A DNA stretch of 34,884 nt from Rhodospirillaceae bacterium. Its GTDB lineage: Bacteria; Pseudomonadota; Alphaproteobacteria; GCA-2721365. Below the pieces are notes generated by a model, which was given only the letters and a program-made list of their open reading frames with translations, was not told where the DNA came from and did no database searches. Numbering within the stretch: position 1 is the first letter of the stretch; each line of letters begins with the position of its first letter. The translations under genes were made by a program, and so were the position numbers. Location of the stretch: NCBI GenBank assembly GCA_002721365.1, contig PBKC01000093.1:1-34884 (forward strand), read 5' to 3'. Below are positions 13,559 through 22,367 of this stretch, one piece after another.

Positions 13559-16428
13559 GCACGCGGCTGCCGGAACCGGCCGGACGGCTGATCGATCGGA
13601 CGCGGACCGTCGCCTTCACGTTCGACGGTCGCAGCTACGAAGGCTTCGAGGGCGATACCATCGCCAGCGCGCTTTACGCCAACGGCGTCCGGGTATTGTC
13701 CAGGAGCTTCAAGTACCACCGCCCGCGGGGTGTCTTCACCATGGCCGGGCGCGACGCCAACACGTTGGTCCAAGTGGGACCCGAACCCTCCGTGCTGGCC
13801 GATCGGCGGCCGATTACGTCGGGCCTCGCCGTTACCGCCCAGAACGTCTTCGGTCGCGCTGAACGCGATTTCGGCGCGGCGCTCGACAAGCTCGGCAGGT
13901 TCATGCCGGCAGGTTTCTACTACAAGGCCTTCTTCAAGCCGAAGGGGAGCTGGGCCTATTGGGAGCGCGTGCTGCGGCGGATGGCCGGCCTGGGAACGGT
14001 CGACGTCCATACCCCCCACGGCCCCTTCGACAAGCAGTACCTGTTCGCCGACGTCGCCGTCATCGGTGCCGGGCCGGCCGGCATAGCCGCCGCCGTCGCC
14101 GCTGCCAAGGCGGGTGCCGAGGTTCTGCTGATCGACGAGAATCCCTATCTCGGTGGCGCACTGGCCTGGGGCCGCGAAGATCCGGATGGCAGCCGCCTCC
14201 GTGCGCTCGAAGCGTCGGTGGCCGCCTATCCGACGCTCTCGGTCATGACCGACACAGTCTGCAACGGCTGGTTCGAGGACAACTGGCTCGCTTTGATCCG
14301 CGAGAACCGTCTCAGCAAACTTCGCGCCCGCGCCGTCGTCATGGCGGCAGGCTGCGACGGCCAGCCGGCCGTGTTCCGCAACAACGATCTGCCGGGCGTC
14401 ATGCTGGGCTCGGCGGCCCAGCGTCTGATCCGCCTCTACGGCGTCAAGCCCGGCAGTCGCGCCGTGATCGTGACATCCGGCGCGGAAGGCTACGAAGTCG
14501 CCCTCGATCTTCGCGATGCAGGCGTGGAGATCGCCTGTCTCGCAGACCTGAGGCAGGACCCGCCGGCGGCGCCGGGCGATACCCATTTCCCGGTGATCGC
14601 CGGGGCTGCCGTCCGTGCTGCGGTTCCGGGTCGTGGCGGGGCCGGCGTCGGCGGCGCGGAGGTCGCGCGTCTGTCGGCCGATGGCCGGCTCGGTACCAGC
14701 ATCGACCGGTTCGCCTGCGATCTCATCGTCACGACGGTCGGTCATCATCCGGCAGCGCAGCTTCTCTGCCAGACCGGCGCCCGACTGCGCTATGACGACG
14801 ATGCCCAGATGTTCCGCGTGGCGGGCCTGCCTGAGACAGTGTTCGCTGCCGGCAGCGTGGACGGCATCTTCGGCCTGGAATCGACCATCGCCGACGGCAC
14901 CCGCGCCGGCTCGGCGGCCGCGGCGGCAATCGGTCTGGACGCCAAGTCATCCGAACGCCCGCAGTCGGCACCAGCAGGCGAAGGCGCGCCCTGGCCGATC
15001 TTCCCGCATGCGGAGGGCAAGGACTTCATCGATTTCGACGAAGACCTGCAGGTGAAGGACATCCTGTCCTCCTATGCCGAAGGCTACGACGGTATCGAGC
15101 TGGTGAAGCGTTTCTCAACGGTCGGCATGGGGCCGTCGCAGGGGCGGCATTCCGCCCTCACCGCGGCGCGGATTCTCTCCCGTGCCGCCGGGACGACGGT
15201 CGACGGGGCAGGGGTGACCACGGTCAGGCCGCCCGTGGGGCCGGAGAAGATCGGTCATCTCGCCGGACGGGCCTTCCAGCCGGTGCGGTTGACGGCGATG
15301 CATCATCGCCATGTCGCGCTCGCTGCCCGGATGATGCCGGCCGGCGCCTGGATGCGGCCGGCCTATTACGGGACTCCTGGCGACCGCGATGCGGCGATCC
15401 ATGCCGAGGTCATGGCGGTGCGCGAGAATGTCGGGCTGATCGACGTGTCGACGCTGGGCGGCATCGACATCCGCGGGCCCGAAGCGGCGGAGTTCATGAA
15501 CCGCTTCTACACCTTCGCCTACCTGAAGCAGCCGGTGGGGCGCGCCCGCTATGTGCTCGCGACCGATATCGGCGGGGTCATCATCGATGATGGGGTGGCC
15601 TGCCGGTTCGGTGACGAGCACTTCTACGTCACCACGACGACCTCGACCTCGGACAGCGTCTACCGGCAGATGCTCTGGTACAACGCCCAGTGGCGCCTCA
15701 AGGTGGATATCGCCAACGTCACCGCGGCCTATGCGGCGGTGAACATCGCCGGGCCGAAATCCCGCGACGTGCTGGCGGCGATCGCCGCCGACGTCGATTT
15801 GAGTGCCGATGCCTGCCCCTATATGGGGGTGCGCGAGGGCCTGGTCGCCGGCTTGCCGGCCCGGCTGCTGCGGGTCGGTTTCGTCGGCGAGCTGGGTTAC
15901 GAAATCCACGTTCCCGCCTCCTGCGGCGAGGCGCTGTGGGACGCCCTGATGGAGGCCGGCGCCGCGCACGGTATCCGCCCCTTCGGCGTCGAGGCCCAGC
16001 GGCTGCTGCGGCTGGAGAAGGGCCACATCATCATCGGCCAGGACACCGACGGCCTCACTTTCCCGGACGAGGCCGGGATGGGCTGGGCGGTGTCCGTCAA
16101 GAAGCCCTATTTCGTCGGCGCCCGCTCGGTCGCCATTCAGCGGGCGCGTCCCCCGCAACGTCTGCTGGTCGGCTTCGAGATGGCGAAGGACGATCCGCTT
16201 CCCGAGGAATGCCACCTGGTGGTCCGCGACGACACGATCACCGGCCGGGTCACCTCGGTCGCCCTGTCGCCGGTTCTCGGCAAGATCGTCGGCCTCGCCT
16301 ATGTGGCGCCCGACCAGGCCGAGGAGGGGACCGCCATTTCCATCAAGCTGACCGACGGACGGTTGGTGACTGCACGCGTCGTCAAGCCGCCTTTCTACGA
16401 TCCGGAGGGAGACCGGCAAGCCTTATGA
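13555..16428 (+). CDS. mgdC: N-methylglutamate dehydrogenase, SoxA-like alpha subunit
   Basis: This 957-residue protein is the large alpha-type subunit. The N-terminal domain (FDGRSYEGFEGDTIASALYA, then SFKYHRPRG) is the ferredoxin-like SoxA region without iron-binding cysteines, as in other SoxA proteins. A dinucleotide-binding site VIGAGPAGIAAAVAAAKAGA is near residues 169-188. The C-terminal third, from about residue 600, is a GCV_T-like folate-binding domain. THF bound there accepts the formaldehyde-level carbon as 5,10-methylene-THF. The start at 13555 is fixed by the ATGA overlap with mgdB. The stop overlaps the mgdD start (TTATGA). Context with mgsABC and gmaS points to N-methylglutamate as substrate. 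Confidence 0.92.
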   Translation: MSTRLPEPAGRLIDRTRTVAFTFDGRSYEGFEGDTIASALYANGVRVLSRSFKYHRPRGVFTMAGRDANTLVQVGPEPSVLADRRPITSGLAVTAQNVFGRAERDFGAALDKLGRFMPAGFYYKAFFKPKGSWAYWERVLRRMAGLGTVDVHTPHGPFDKQYLFADVAVIGAGPAGIAAAVAAAKAGAEVLLIDENPYLGGALAWGREDPDGSRLRALEASVAAYPTLSVMTDTVCNGWFEDNWLALIRENRLSKLRARAVVMAAGCDGQPAVFRNNDLPGVMLGSAAQRLIRLYGVKPGSRAVIVTSGAEGYEVALDLRDAGVEIACLADLRQDPPAAPGDTHFPVIAGAAVRAAVPGRGGAGVGGAEVARLSADGRLGTSIDRFACDLIVTTVGHHPAAQLLCQTGARLRYDDDAQMFRVAGLPETVFAAGSVDGIFGLESTIADGTRAGSAAAAAIGLDAKSSERPQSAPAGEGAPWPIFPHAEGKDFIDFDEDLQVKDILSSYAEGYDGIELVKRFSTVGMGPSQGRHSALTAARILSRAAGTTVDGAGVTTVRPPVGPEKIGHLAGRAFQPVRLTAMHHRHVALAARMMPAGAWMRPAYYGTPGDRDAAIHAEVMAVRENVGLIDVSTLGGIDIRGPEAAEFMNRFYTFAYLKQPVGRARYVLATDIGGVIIDDGVACRFGDEHFYVTTTTSTSDSVYRQMLWYNAQWRLKVDIANVTAAYAAVNIAGPKSRDVLAAIAADVDLSADACPYMGVREGLVAGLPARLLRVGFVGELGYEIHVPASCGEALWDALMEAGAAHGIRPFGVEAQRLLRLEKGHIIIGQDTDGLTFPDEAGMGWAVSVKKPYFVGARSVAIQRARPPQRLLVGFEMAKDDPLPEECHLVVRDDTITGRVTSVALSPVLGKIVGLAYVAPDQAEEGTAISIKLTDGRLVTARVVKPPFYDPEGDRQAL

Positions 16429-17193
16429 CTCCTTCCACCGATACGGCTCAGCCAGCCGGAGGTCCCACCGACTTCGCCCGGCGAAGCCCCCTCTATCGGG
16501 AGCATCTGGCCGCCGGGGCCACGCACATGCCCTTGGGCGGCGGCGCGGGGGTCGCGACTTATGGGCGTACGCCGGAGGCAGAGGCCGAAACGGCGCGCGA
16601 ACTCGGCCTCGCCGATCTCAGCCTGCTGCCCCAGGACCGGCTTCAAGGGCTGGCATGCTCTCGCTTGGCTCCGCGAGCAGGGAATCGCCGTCCCGGAGGC
16701 CAACAACCGGGCAGGAAGTCTGGCCGGCGGCGGCTTCGCAGCCCGCCTCGCGGACACCGAGTTGCTGCTGACCGGATCGCTGGACGGTGCCGCCGATACC
16801 TTCGACGGCTTGCTTGCCGCCCTTGGGGAAGCCAAGCCGTCGGGCGTCTACCCGGTGCCGCGGAGCGACGGCAGCGCCTGGCTCACCATGACCGGCCGGC
16901 ATGCGCCCTCCTGCATGGCCAAGCTGTGTGGTGTTGACCTGCGTTCCAAAAAGTTTCCCGAGGGCTGTGTCGCGCAAACGTCGGTCGCGCGGTTGAACGC
17001 GGTCGTCGTGCGCGCCGATCTTGGGTCCGTATTCGCTTTGCATCTGTTCTTCGACAGCGCCTCCGCCGGCTATTTCTGGCGGTGCCTTGTCGATGCGGCG
17101 GCAGAGTATCGCGGCGCTCCGGTCGGGGTGCTCGCGCTCCGTCGCCTTGCAGCGGAAGTCACCCCGGCGACAGGGAGGACGGGCGATGGATGA
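16425..17193 (+). pseudogene. mgdD: N-methylglutamate dehydrogenase, SoxG-like gamma subunit, frameshifted
   Basis: This is the gamma-type subunit of the same complex, but its reading frame is broken. From the ATG at 16425 the frame reads ARRSPLYREHLAAGATHMPL up to LADLSLLP (residue 69). The conserved continuation RTGFKGWHALAWLREQGI is found one frame over, from 16633 to the stop at 17193. An extra C in the CCCC run at 16629-16632 explains the break. Without it the product would be 255 residues. The rest, including PRSDGSAWLTMTGRHAPSCM and a full C-terminus, is intact, with no further stops. The lesion is therefore either very recent or a sequencing error. The enzyme complex needs this subunit, so the status matters. 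Confidence 0.82.
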
Positions 17194-17803
17194 CGAGCAG
17201 ACTCCCGATACGACCCACGACAACGACAACCGGCTGGAACTCTCGATAGGCCGGCAGGTACGGCAGTTCCGCCGCAAACTCGACATGACGGTAAACGAAC
17301 TCGCCAAGCTGGCCGGGCTCTCGTCGGGCATGCTGTCGAAGATCGAGAACGGTCTCACTTCGCCGTCTCTGGCGACGCTTCAGTCGCTGTCGACGGCGCT
17401 TCGCGTTCCGGTGACGTCGTTCTTCCGCAAATTCGAGGAACAGCGCGACGTGACGCTGGTGAAAAGCGGTGCCGGCCTGAACATCGAGCGCCGCGGCACC
17501 CGCGCCGGCCACATCTATCAGCTTCTCGGGCATACCTTGGGGCGGGCTCTGTCGGTCGAGCCCTACATGATCACCCTGACCGAGGAATCGGAAGTGTTCC
17601 CCCTGTTCCAGCATGAGGGGGTCGAGTTCATCTATGTCCTGGAAGGGCGGATGGACTACCACCACAACGGGTCCACTTACCCGCTGGGCCCAGGAGATTC
17701 CTTGTTTTTCGACTCCGATGCGGCCCATGGGCCGGAAAACCTGATCGAGCTGCCGATCCGCTTCCTGTCGGTCATGGCGCATGTCAGGAGCGAGGATCAA
17801 TAA
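17186..17803 (+). CDS. XRE-family regulator with C-terminal cupin domain
   Basis: This 205-residue regulator has an N-terminal helix-turn-helix (about residues 28-82, GRQVRQFRRKLDMTVNELAK, then LSSGMLSKIENGLTSPSLAT). It has a C-terminal cupin sensor domain (about 110-200, with FQHEGVEFIYVLEGRMDYHH and PGDSLFFDSDAAHGPENL). Regulators of this design control amine, amino acid and polyamine catabolism. It sits inside the NMG pathway operon, overlapping mgdD by eight bases, with GGGAGG upstream. Its close paralogue is encoded at 22368-23102. A 25-base palindrome right after its stop is a likely binding site, so it may control mgsABC-gmaS. Confidence 0.9.
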   Translation: MDDEQTPDTTHDNDNRLELSIGRQVRQFRRKLDMTVNELAKLAGLSSGMLSKIENGLTSPSLATLQSLSTALRVPVTSFFRKFEEQRDVTLVKSGAGLNIERRGTRAGHIYQLLGHTLGRALSVEPYMITLTEESEVFPLFQHEGVEFIYVLEGRMDYHHNGSTYPLGPGDSLFFDSDAAHGPENLIELPIRFLSVMAHVRSEDQ

Positions 17804-17807
17804 TTAC

Positions 17808-17832
17808 TGGGAGTAAATTTTGTTTATTCCCA
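17808..17832. promoter_or_regulatory. Palindromic operator upstream of mgsA
   Basis: TGGGAGTAAA (17808-17817) and TTTATTCCCA (17823-17832) are inverted arms around a TTTTG spacer, matching at nine of ten positions. The site lies in the 103-base gap between the XRE-cupin gene and mgsA, the only sizeable gap in this part of the operon. The half-site TGGGAATAAA resembles TAGGAATATA and TAGGAATATT in the 23103-23521 control region, next to the second XRE-cupin gene. Confidence 0.6.
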
Positions 17833-17906
17833 TTGATTGTCGCCGGGCCCTTCGCTAGATTCTCGCCAACGAGCATGACGGCTCGGAAAGCGGTTGGAAG
17901 CGTCCC

Positions 17907-18815
17907 ATGTGCGGAATTGTCGGCCTGTTTCTGAAGAACCGATCCCTGGAGCCACAGCTTGGCGGGTGGCTGCGCGACATGCTGATCGGCATGACCGATC
18001 GCGGCCCCGACAGCAGCGGATTGGCGATCTATTCGTCCTCGGCCGGTGAGGGCCGGGTCAAGTTCACTCTGTCGCACCACGATCGCGGTTATCCGTGGCA
18101 GGCGCTGGCGATCGATCTCGCCGACGCGCTGGGCGCGACCGCGACGATCATGTCCCGCGCCAACCACGCAGTAGTCGTCACCGACGGGCCGGAGCCCGAA
18201 GTCGACCTGTGGCTGCGACGGAACCATCCCGAGGTGCGCATCGTCGCGATCGGCCAGCGGATGGAGATCTTCAAGGATATCGGCCTGCCGATCGAGGTCA
18301 GCGATCGCTTCGGCATCGCCGGCATGTCCGGCAGCCACGGCATCGGCCACACCCGCATGGCGACGGAGAGCGCGGTGACCACCGAGCACGCGCATCCGTT
18401 CAACGCCGGCGACGACATCTGCCTGGTGCACAACGGCTCGCTGTCCAATCACAACGAGCTGCGCCGCTGGCTGCGCCGCCGCGGCATGAACTTCGAGACC
18501 GACAACGACAGCGAGGTCGCCGCGCGCTACTTCGCCTATCGCATGTCGGAAGGGGCCACCCTCGGCGAAGCGCTGGAGGCGGGTCTCAGCGATCTCGACG
18601 GCTTCTATACGTTCACGGTCGGCACCCGCGACGGCTTCGCGGTGATCCGCGACGGCATCGCCGCCAAGCCGGCGGTGCTGGCCGAGACCGACGATTGGGT
18701 GGCGATGGCGTCCGAATACCGCTCGCTCGCCCACCTGCCCGGCGTCGACGGCGCGGTGGTGTGGGAGCCGAAGCCCGAGCGTGTCTACACCTGGCACCTG
18801 GAGAACGCCGCGTGA
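17907..18815 (+). CDS. mgsA: N-methylglutamate synthase subunit A, class II glutamine amidotransferase
   Basis: This 302-residue protein is an N-terminal-nucleophile (class II) amidotransferase domain corresponding to the first domain of glutamate synthase (GlxB-like). Cys2 in MCGIVGLF is the catalytic nucleophile after Met removal. GHTRMATESAVTTEHAHPF and CLVHNGSLSNHNELRRWL are the conserved substrate loop regions. In N-methylglutamate synthase this subunit acts on gamma-glutamylmethylamide and hands methylamine to the FMN subunit. The protein starts at 17907. Its stop overlaps the GTG start of mgsB. Confidence 0.92.
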   Translation: MCGIVGLFLKNRSLEPQLGGWLRDMLIGMTDRGPDSSGLAIYSSSAGEGRVKFTLSHHDRGYPWQALAIDLADALGATATIMSRANHAVVVTDGPEPEVDLWLRRNHPEVRIVAIGQRMEIFKDIGLPIEVSDRFGIAGMSGSHGIGHTRMATESAVTTEHAHPFNAGDDICLVHNGSLSNHNELRRWLRRRGMNFETDNDSEVAARYFAYRMSEGATLGEALEAGLSDLDGFYTFTVGTRDGFAVIRDGIAAKPAVLAETDDWVAMASEYRSLAHLPGVDGAVVWEPKPERVYTWHLENAA

Positions 18816-19495
18816 CTGAGATCGATCTCGACAGCGTCTCGATCCGGGAACTGAACCAGGCTCTCCACGACCTCAAGCCGGACACCAACCAGACCCACTG
18901 GAAGGCCCGGAACCCGCGCGGCAAGCATGCGCTCGCCGTCGGGCTGGAGGTCCCGGTGACGATCGAGATCGACGGTCACGTCGGCTACTACTGCGGCGGC
19001 ATGAACAAGGAAGCGTCGATCGTCATCAACGGCCAGTGTGGCTGGGGGGTCGGCGAGAACATCATGTCGGGCACCATCCGGGTCAAAGGCAATGCTTCCG
19101 AGTCTGCGGCGGCGTCGGGCCATGGCGGGCTGGTCATCATCGAAGGCGACGCGAGTTCGCGCTGCGGCATTTCGATGAAGGGAGTCGACATCGTCGTTCT
19201 GGGCTCGGTCGGCCATATGAGCGCCTTCATGGGGCAGAGCGGACGTCTGGTTGTCCTGGGCGACGCCGACGAGGATCTCGGGTCCTCGCTCTACGAGGCT
19301 GAAATCTACGTTCGCGGAAACGTCGCCAGCCTCGGCGCGGACTGCGAAGAAAAGGAGATGACAGAGGAGCATCGCGCGGCGCTGGGCGAGCTGCTCGCGC
19401 GCGCCGAGGTCGATGTCGACCCGGCGTCCTTCAAGCGGTTCGGTTCCGCCCGCAAGCTCTACCATTTCCACGTCGATCACGCCGACGCGTACTGA
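18812..19495 (+). CDS. mgsB: N-methylglutamate synthase subunit B, GXGXG-domain protein
   Basis: This 227-residue protein is the beta-helix (GXGXG) domain corresponding to the C-terminal domain of glutamate synthase, as in GlxC. Repeats such as GHVGYYCGGMNKEASIVING, GQCGWGVGENIMSGTIRVKG and GHMSAFMGQSGRLVVLGDAD are visible. It has a structural role in the MgsABC complex. The GTG at 18812 is the start, since it overlaps the mgsA stop (GTGA) and the conserved SIRELNQALHDL segment follows near the N-terminus. A 130-base gap with no clear signal follows before mgsC. Confidence 0.9.
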   Translation: MTEIDLDSVSIRELNQALHDLKPDTNQTHWKARNPRGKHALAVGLEVPVTIEIDGHVGYYCGGMNKEASIVINGQCGWGVGENIMSGTIRVKGNASESAAASGHGGLVIIEGDASSRCGISMKGVDIVVLGSVGHMSAFMGQSGRLVVLGDADEDLGSSLYEAEIYVRGNVASLGADCEEKEMTEEHRAALGELLARAEVDVDPASFKRFGSARKLYHFHVDHADAY

Positions 19496-19625
19496 TGGGC
19501 GGCGTCACAAGGTCATCCCAGCGGCGGCCCGATGCGTCGCCGGCCGGCCTCCCGGCTAGGCGCCGGAAAGGCGGTGAGGAGATCGCGCCGCGCTGCAACC
19601 CCATGAGAAGGGACAAGAGGTCATC

Positions 19626-20939
19626 GTGACTGTCGATCCACGCAGCCTGCGCGCTTCGGCGACGTTTCCGCCCGAGGTCATCCATGAGATCCAGCGGGCG
19701 TCGGACGAGGGCATCTACGATATCCGCGGCTTCGGCGCCAAGCGCCGGCTGCCGAGTTTCGACGACCTGGTCTTCCTGGGCGCGTCGATGTCGCGCTATC
19801 CGCTCGAAGGCTATCGCGAGCGGTGCGACACCGACGTCGTGCTGGGCACGCGCTTCGCGAAGAAGCCGCTTCATCTCAAGATTCCGGTGACCATCGCCGG
19901 GATGAGCTTCGGCTCGCTCGGGCCGCACGCGAAGACGGCGATCGGCAAGGCGGCGACGGCGATGGGCACGACCAGCACCACCGGCGACGGCGGCATGAGC
20001 GAGGAGGAGCGGTCGAGCTCGTCCACCCTGGTCTATCAGGTTCTCCCGTCGCGCTACGGCCTCAATCCGGACGACCTACGCCGGGCGGACGCGATCGAGA
20101 TCGTCGTCGGCCAGGGGGCTAAGCCCGGCGGCGGCGGCATGCTGCTGGGCCTCAAGATGAACCCGCGGGTGGCGAAGATGCGCGACCTGCCGCCAGGCGT
20201 CGACCAGAGGAGCGCCTCGCGCCATCCCGACTGGACCGGGCCGGACGACCTCGCGATCAAGATCCAGGAGATCCGGGAAATCACCGACTGGGAGAAGCCG
20301 ATCTACATCAAGATCGGCGCCACCCGGACGCAATACGACACCGCGCTCGCCGTGAAGTCCGGGGCCGACGTGATCGTCCTCGACGGCATGCAGGGCGGCA
20401 CCGCCGCGACCCAGCACGTCTTCATCGAGCATGTGGGCATCCCGACCTTGCCGGCCGTCCGCCTCGCTGCCGAGCAGCTTCGCGAGATGGACATGCACCG
20501 GAAGGTGCAGCTCATCGTCTCGGGCGGCATCCGCAACGGGGCCGATGCGGCCAAGGCGCTGGCGCTCGGTGCCGACGCGGTCTCCATCGGCACCGCAGCG
20601 CTGATCGCGCTCGGTTGCAACAGGCCGGCCTACGAATCCGACTACGAGGCGTTGGGGACCCGCCCCGGCTTCTGCCATCACTGCCACACCGGCAAATGCC
20701 CGGTCGGCGTCACCACCCAGGACCCGGCGCTGGAAGCGCGGCTCGATCCCGAGCGCGACGCGCGGCGCCTCAGGAACTTCCTGTCGGTGATGGTGATGGA
20801 GATGCAGACCATCGCCCGGGCCTGCGGCAAGTCACATCTGCTCAATCTCGAACCCGAAGATCTCGCCGCGCTGACGGTCGAGGCCGCCGCCATGGCCCGC
20901 CTCCCGCTCGCCGGCACGACGTGGATTCCAGGAAGCTGA
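19626..20939 (+). CDS. mgsC: N-methylglutamate synthase subunit C, FMN glutamate-synthase domain
   Basis: This 437-residue protein is the FMN- and Fe-S-binding central domain of glutamate synthase (GlxD-like). It joins methylamine to 2-oxoglutarate to give N-methylglutamate. AGMSFGSLGPHAKTAIGKAA and GGTAATQHVFIEHVG belong to the FMN barrel. SGGIRNGADAAKALALGAD is the phosphate-binding part. The cysteines C350, C353 and C358 in CHHCHTGKC would bind the 3Fe-4S cluster. The protein starts at GTG 19626, with AAGAGG upstream. The order mgsA-mgsB-mgsC-gmaS agrees with known methylamine-pathway clusters. Confidence 0.93.
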   Translation: MTVDPRSLRASATFPPEVIHEIQRASDEGIYDIRGFGAKRRLPSFDDLVFLGASMSRYPLEGYRERCDTDVVLGTRFAKKPLHLKIPVTIAGMSFGSLGPHAKTAIGKAATAMGTTSTTGDGGMSEEERSSSSTLVYQVLPSRYGLNPDDLRRADAIEIVVGQGAKPGGGGMLLGLKMNPRVAKMRDLPPGVDQRSASRHPDWTGPDDLAIKIQEIREITDWEKPIYIKIGATRTQYDTALAVKSGADVIVLDGMQGGTAATQHVFIEHVGIPTLPAVRLAAEQLREMDMHRKVQLIVSGGIRNGADAAKALALGADAVSIGTAALIALGCNRPAYESDYEALGTRPGFCHHCHTGKCPVGVTTQDPALEARLDPERDARRLRNFLSVMVMEMQTIARACGKSHLLNLEPEDLAALTVEAAAMARLPLAGTTWIPGS

Positions 20940-20984
20940 ACCAGGGAGAGGGGGGTCAGCGATCCGTGCGAAAGGGACTAAGGT

Positions 20985-22292
20985 ATGACCACCGATCTGT
21001 CGAAGGTCGCTGACGAAAAGGGCATCCGTTATTTCCTGATCAGTTTTGTCGACCTGTTCGGCGTGCTTCGGGCCAAGTTGGTGCCGGCGCGAGCGATCGG
21101 CGACATGCAGGAAGCAGGTGCGGGTTTTGCGGGGTTCGCCGCATGGCTCGACATGACGCCGGCTCATCCGGACATGTTCGGCATGCCGGACCCGGACAGC
21201 CTGATCCAATTGCCGTGGAAACCGGAAGTGGGGTGGCTGGCTGCCGACTTATATATGGATGGTGCGCCGGTCGCTGCATCGCCTCGCGTGGCGCTGAAGG
21301 CGCAGCTGGCGCGGGCGGGCGAAGCTGGCTACCGGATGAAGACCGGCGTCGAGTGCGAGTATTTTCTGATTTCCCGCGACGGCGAATCGATCTCCGATCC
21401 CGATGACTGCCAGCCTAAGCCCTGTTACGACCAGCAGGCCCTGATGCGCCGCTACGACGTCGTCAGCGAAATCTGCGACAGCATGGTCGAGCTGGGGTGG
21501 GGGCCGTATCAGAACGACCATGAGGACGCCAACGGCCAGTTCGAGATGAACTGGGACTACGATGACGCCCTGAAGACCGCCGATCGACACGTCTTCTTCA
21601 AGTACATGGTCAAGGCGATTGCCGAGAAGCACGGGCTCCGCGCGACTTTCATGCCGAAACCGTTCCCTAATTTGACCGGTAACGGCTGCCACACCCACGT
21701 CTCGTTCTGGAGTCCGGACGGGAAAACCAACCTGTTCGCGGACCCGTCGGGTGAACTCGGCATGTCGGACCTCGCCTACAAGTTTCTGGGCGGCGTCCTG
21801 CACAGTGCGCCGGCGCTCTGCGCACTCTTCAACCCGACGATCAACAGCTACAAGCGGATCAACGGGTCGGTGACCTTGTCCGGTGCGACCTGGTCGCCGA
21901 ACACGGTGACCTACGGTGGCAACAACCGCACTCACATGGTCCGCATTCCGGATGCCGGCCGTTTCGAGTTGCGCCTCATGGACGGGGCTACCAACCCGTA
22001 TCTGTCGCCGGCGGCGGTTCTCGCCGCGGGGCTGGACGGTATCGCCAACAATCGCGATCCCGGAAAGCGGCTCGATATCGACATGTATGCGGAAGGGGCG
22101 AAGCTGAAGGGCGTCAAAAAGCTGCCGCTCAACCTGCTCGATGCACTGAGGCTTCTGGAAAAGAGCAGCGTCGTCCGCGAAGGGCTGGGGACGGATCTGG
22201 TGGACAGCTACATCAAGCTGAAGACCACGGAATGGCGCAGCTATACCGCCGCGTTGAGCCCCTGGGAACGGGCCAACACGCTCGATTGCTGA
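20985..22292 (+). CDS. gmaS: Gamma-glutamylmethylamide synthetase (glutamine-synthetase family)
   Basis: This 435-residue protein is a glutamine-synthetase-family ligase of the GlnT/GmaS branch. It makes gamma-glutamylmethylamide from methylamine, glutamate and ATP. The start (ADEKGIRYFLISFVDLFGVL) and GAGFAGFAAWLDMTPAHPDM are typical of GmaS. Catalytic parts include YQNDHEDANGQFEMNWDYDD and ATFMPKPFPNLTGNGCHTHV. NNRTHMVRIP and RFELRLMDGATNPYL also belong to this part. Its position directly after mgsABC makes GmaS far more likely than a nitrogen-assimilating glutamine synthetase. It is 45 bases downstream of mgsC, and a strong hairpin follows it. Confidence 0.93.
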   Translation: MTTDLSKVADEKGIRYFLISFVDLFGVLRAKLVPARAIGDMQEAGAGFAGFAAWLDMTPAHPDMFGMPDPDSLIQLPWKPEVGWLAADLYMDGAPVAASPRVALKAQLARAGEAGYRMKTGVECEYFLISRDGESISDPDDCQPKPCYDQQALMRRYDVVSEICDSMVELGWGPYQNDHEDANGQFEMNWDYDDALKTADRHVFFKYMVKAIAEKHGLRATFMPKPFPNLTGNGCHTHVSFWSPDGKTNLFADPSGELGMSDLAYKFLGGVLHSAPALCALFNPTINSYKRINGSVTLSGATWSPNTVTYGGNNRTHMVRIPDAGRFELRLMDGATNPYLSPAAVLAAGLDGIANNRDPGKRLDIDMYAEGAKLKGVKKLPLNLLDALRLLEKSSVVREGLGTDLVDSYIKLKTTEWRSYTAALSPWERANTLDC

Positions 22293-22326
22293 CTCGGGGC
22301 CGCCATGTCGGCCCAGGCGTCGCCGC

Positions 22327-22353
22327 GGGTCGTCCGGCTGAGCCGGAGGACCC
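22327..22353. terminator. Hairpin between convergent gmaS and XRE-cupin genes
   Basis: GGGTC-g-TCCGGC, a TGA loop, and GCCGGA-g-GACCC form a stem of eleven pairs with one G-G mismatch. It sits in the 75-base gap between two convergent genes, where a two-way terminator is expected. Neither strand has a T-run after the stem, so efficiency is uncertain. Confidence 0.5.
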
Positions 22354-22367
22354 GATCGCCGGCCCTG

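Noticed and set aside
11755..17193. Sarcosine oxidase soxBDAG
   Set aside because: Subunit layout is the same, but linkage to mgsABC and gmaS and the C-P-x-N-G delta subunit favour N-methylglutamate dehydrogenase.
20985..22292. Type III or GlnT glutamine synthetase for ammonium assimilation
   Set aside because: Position after mgsABC and close match to GmaS sequences favour gamma-glutamylmethylamide synthetase.
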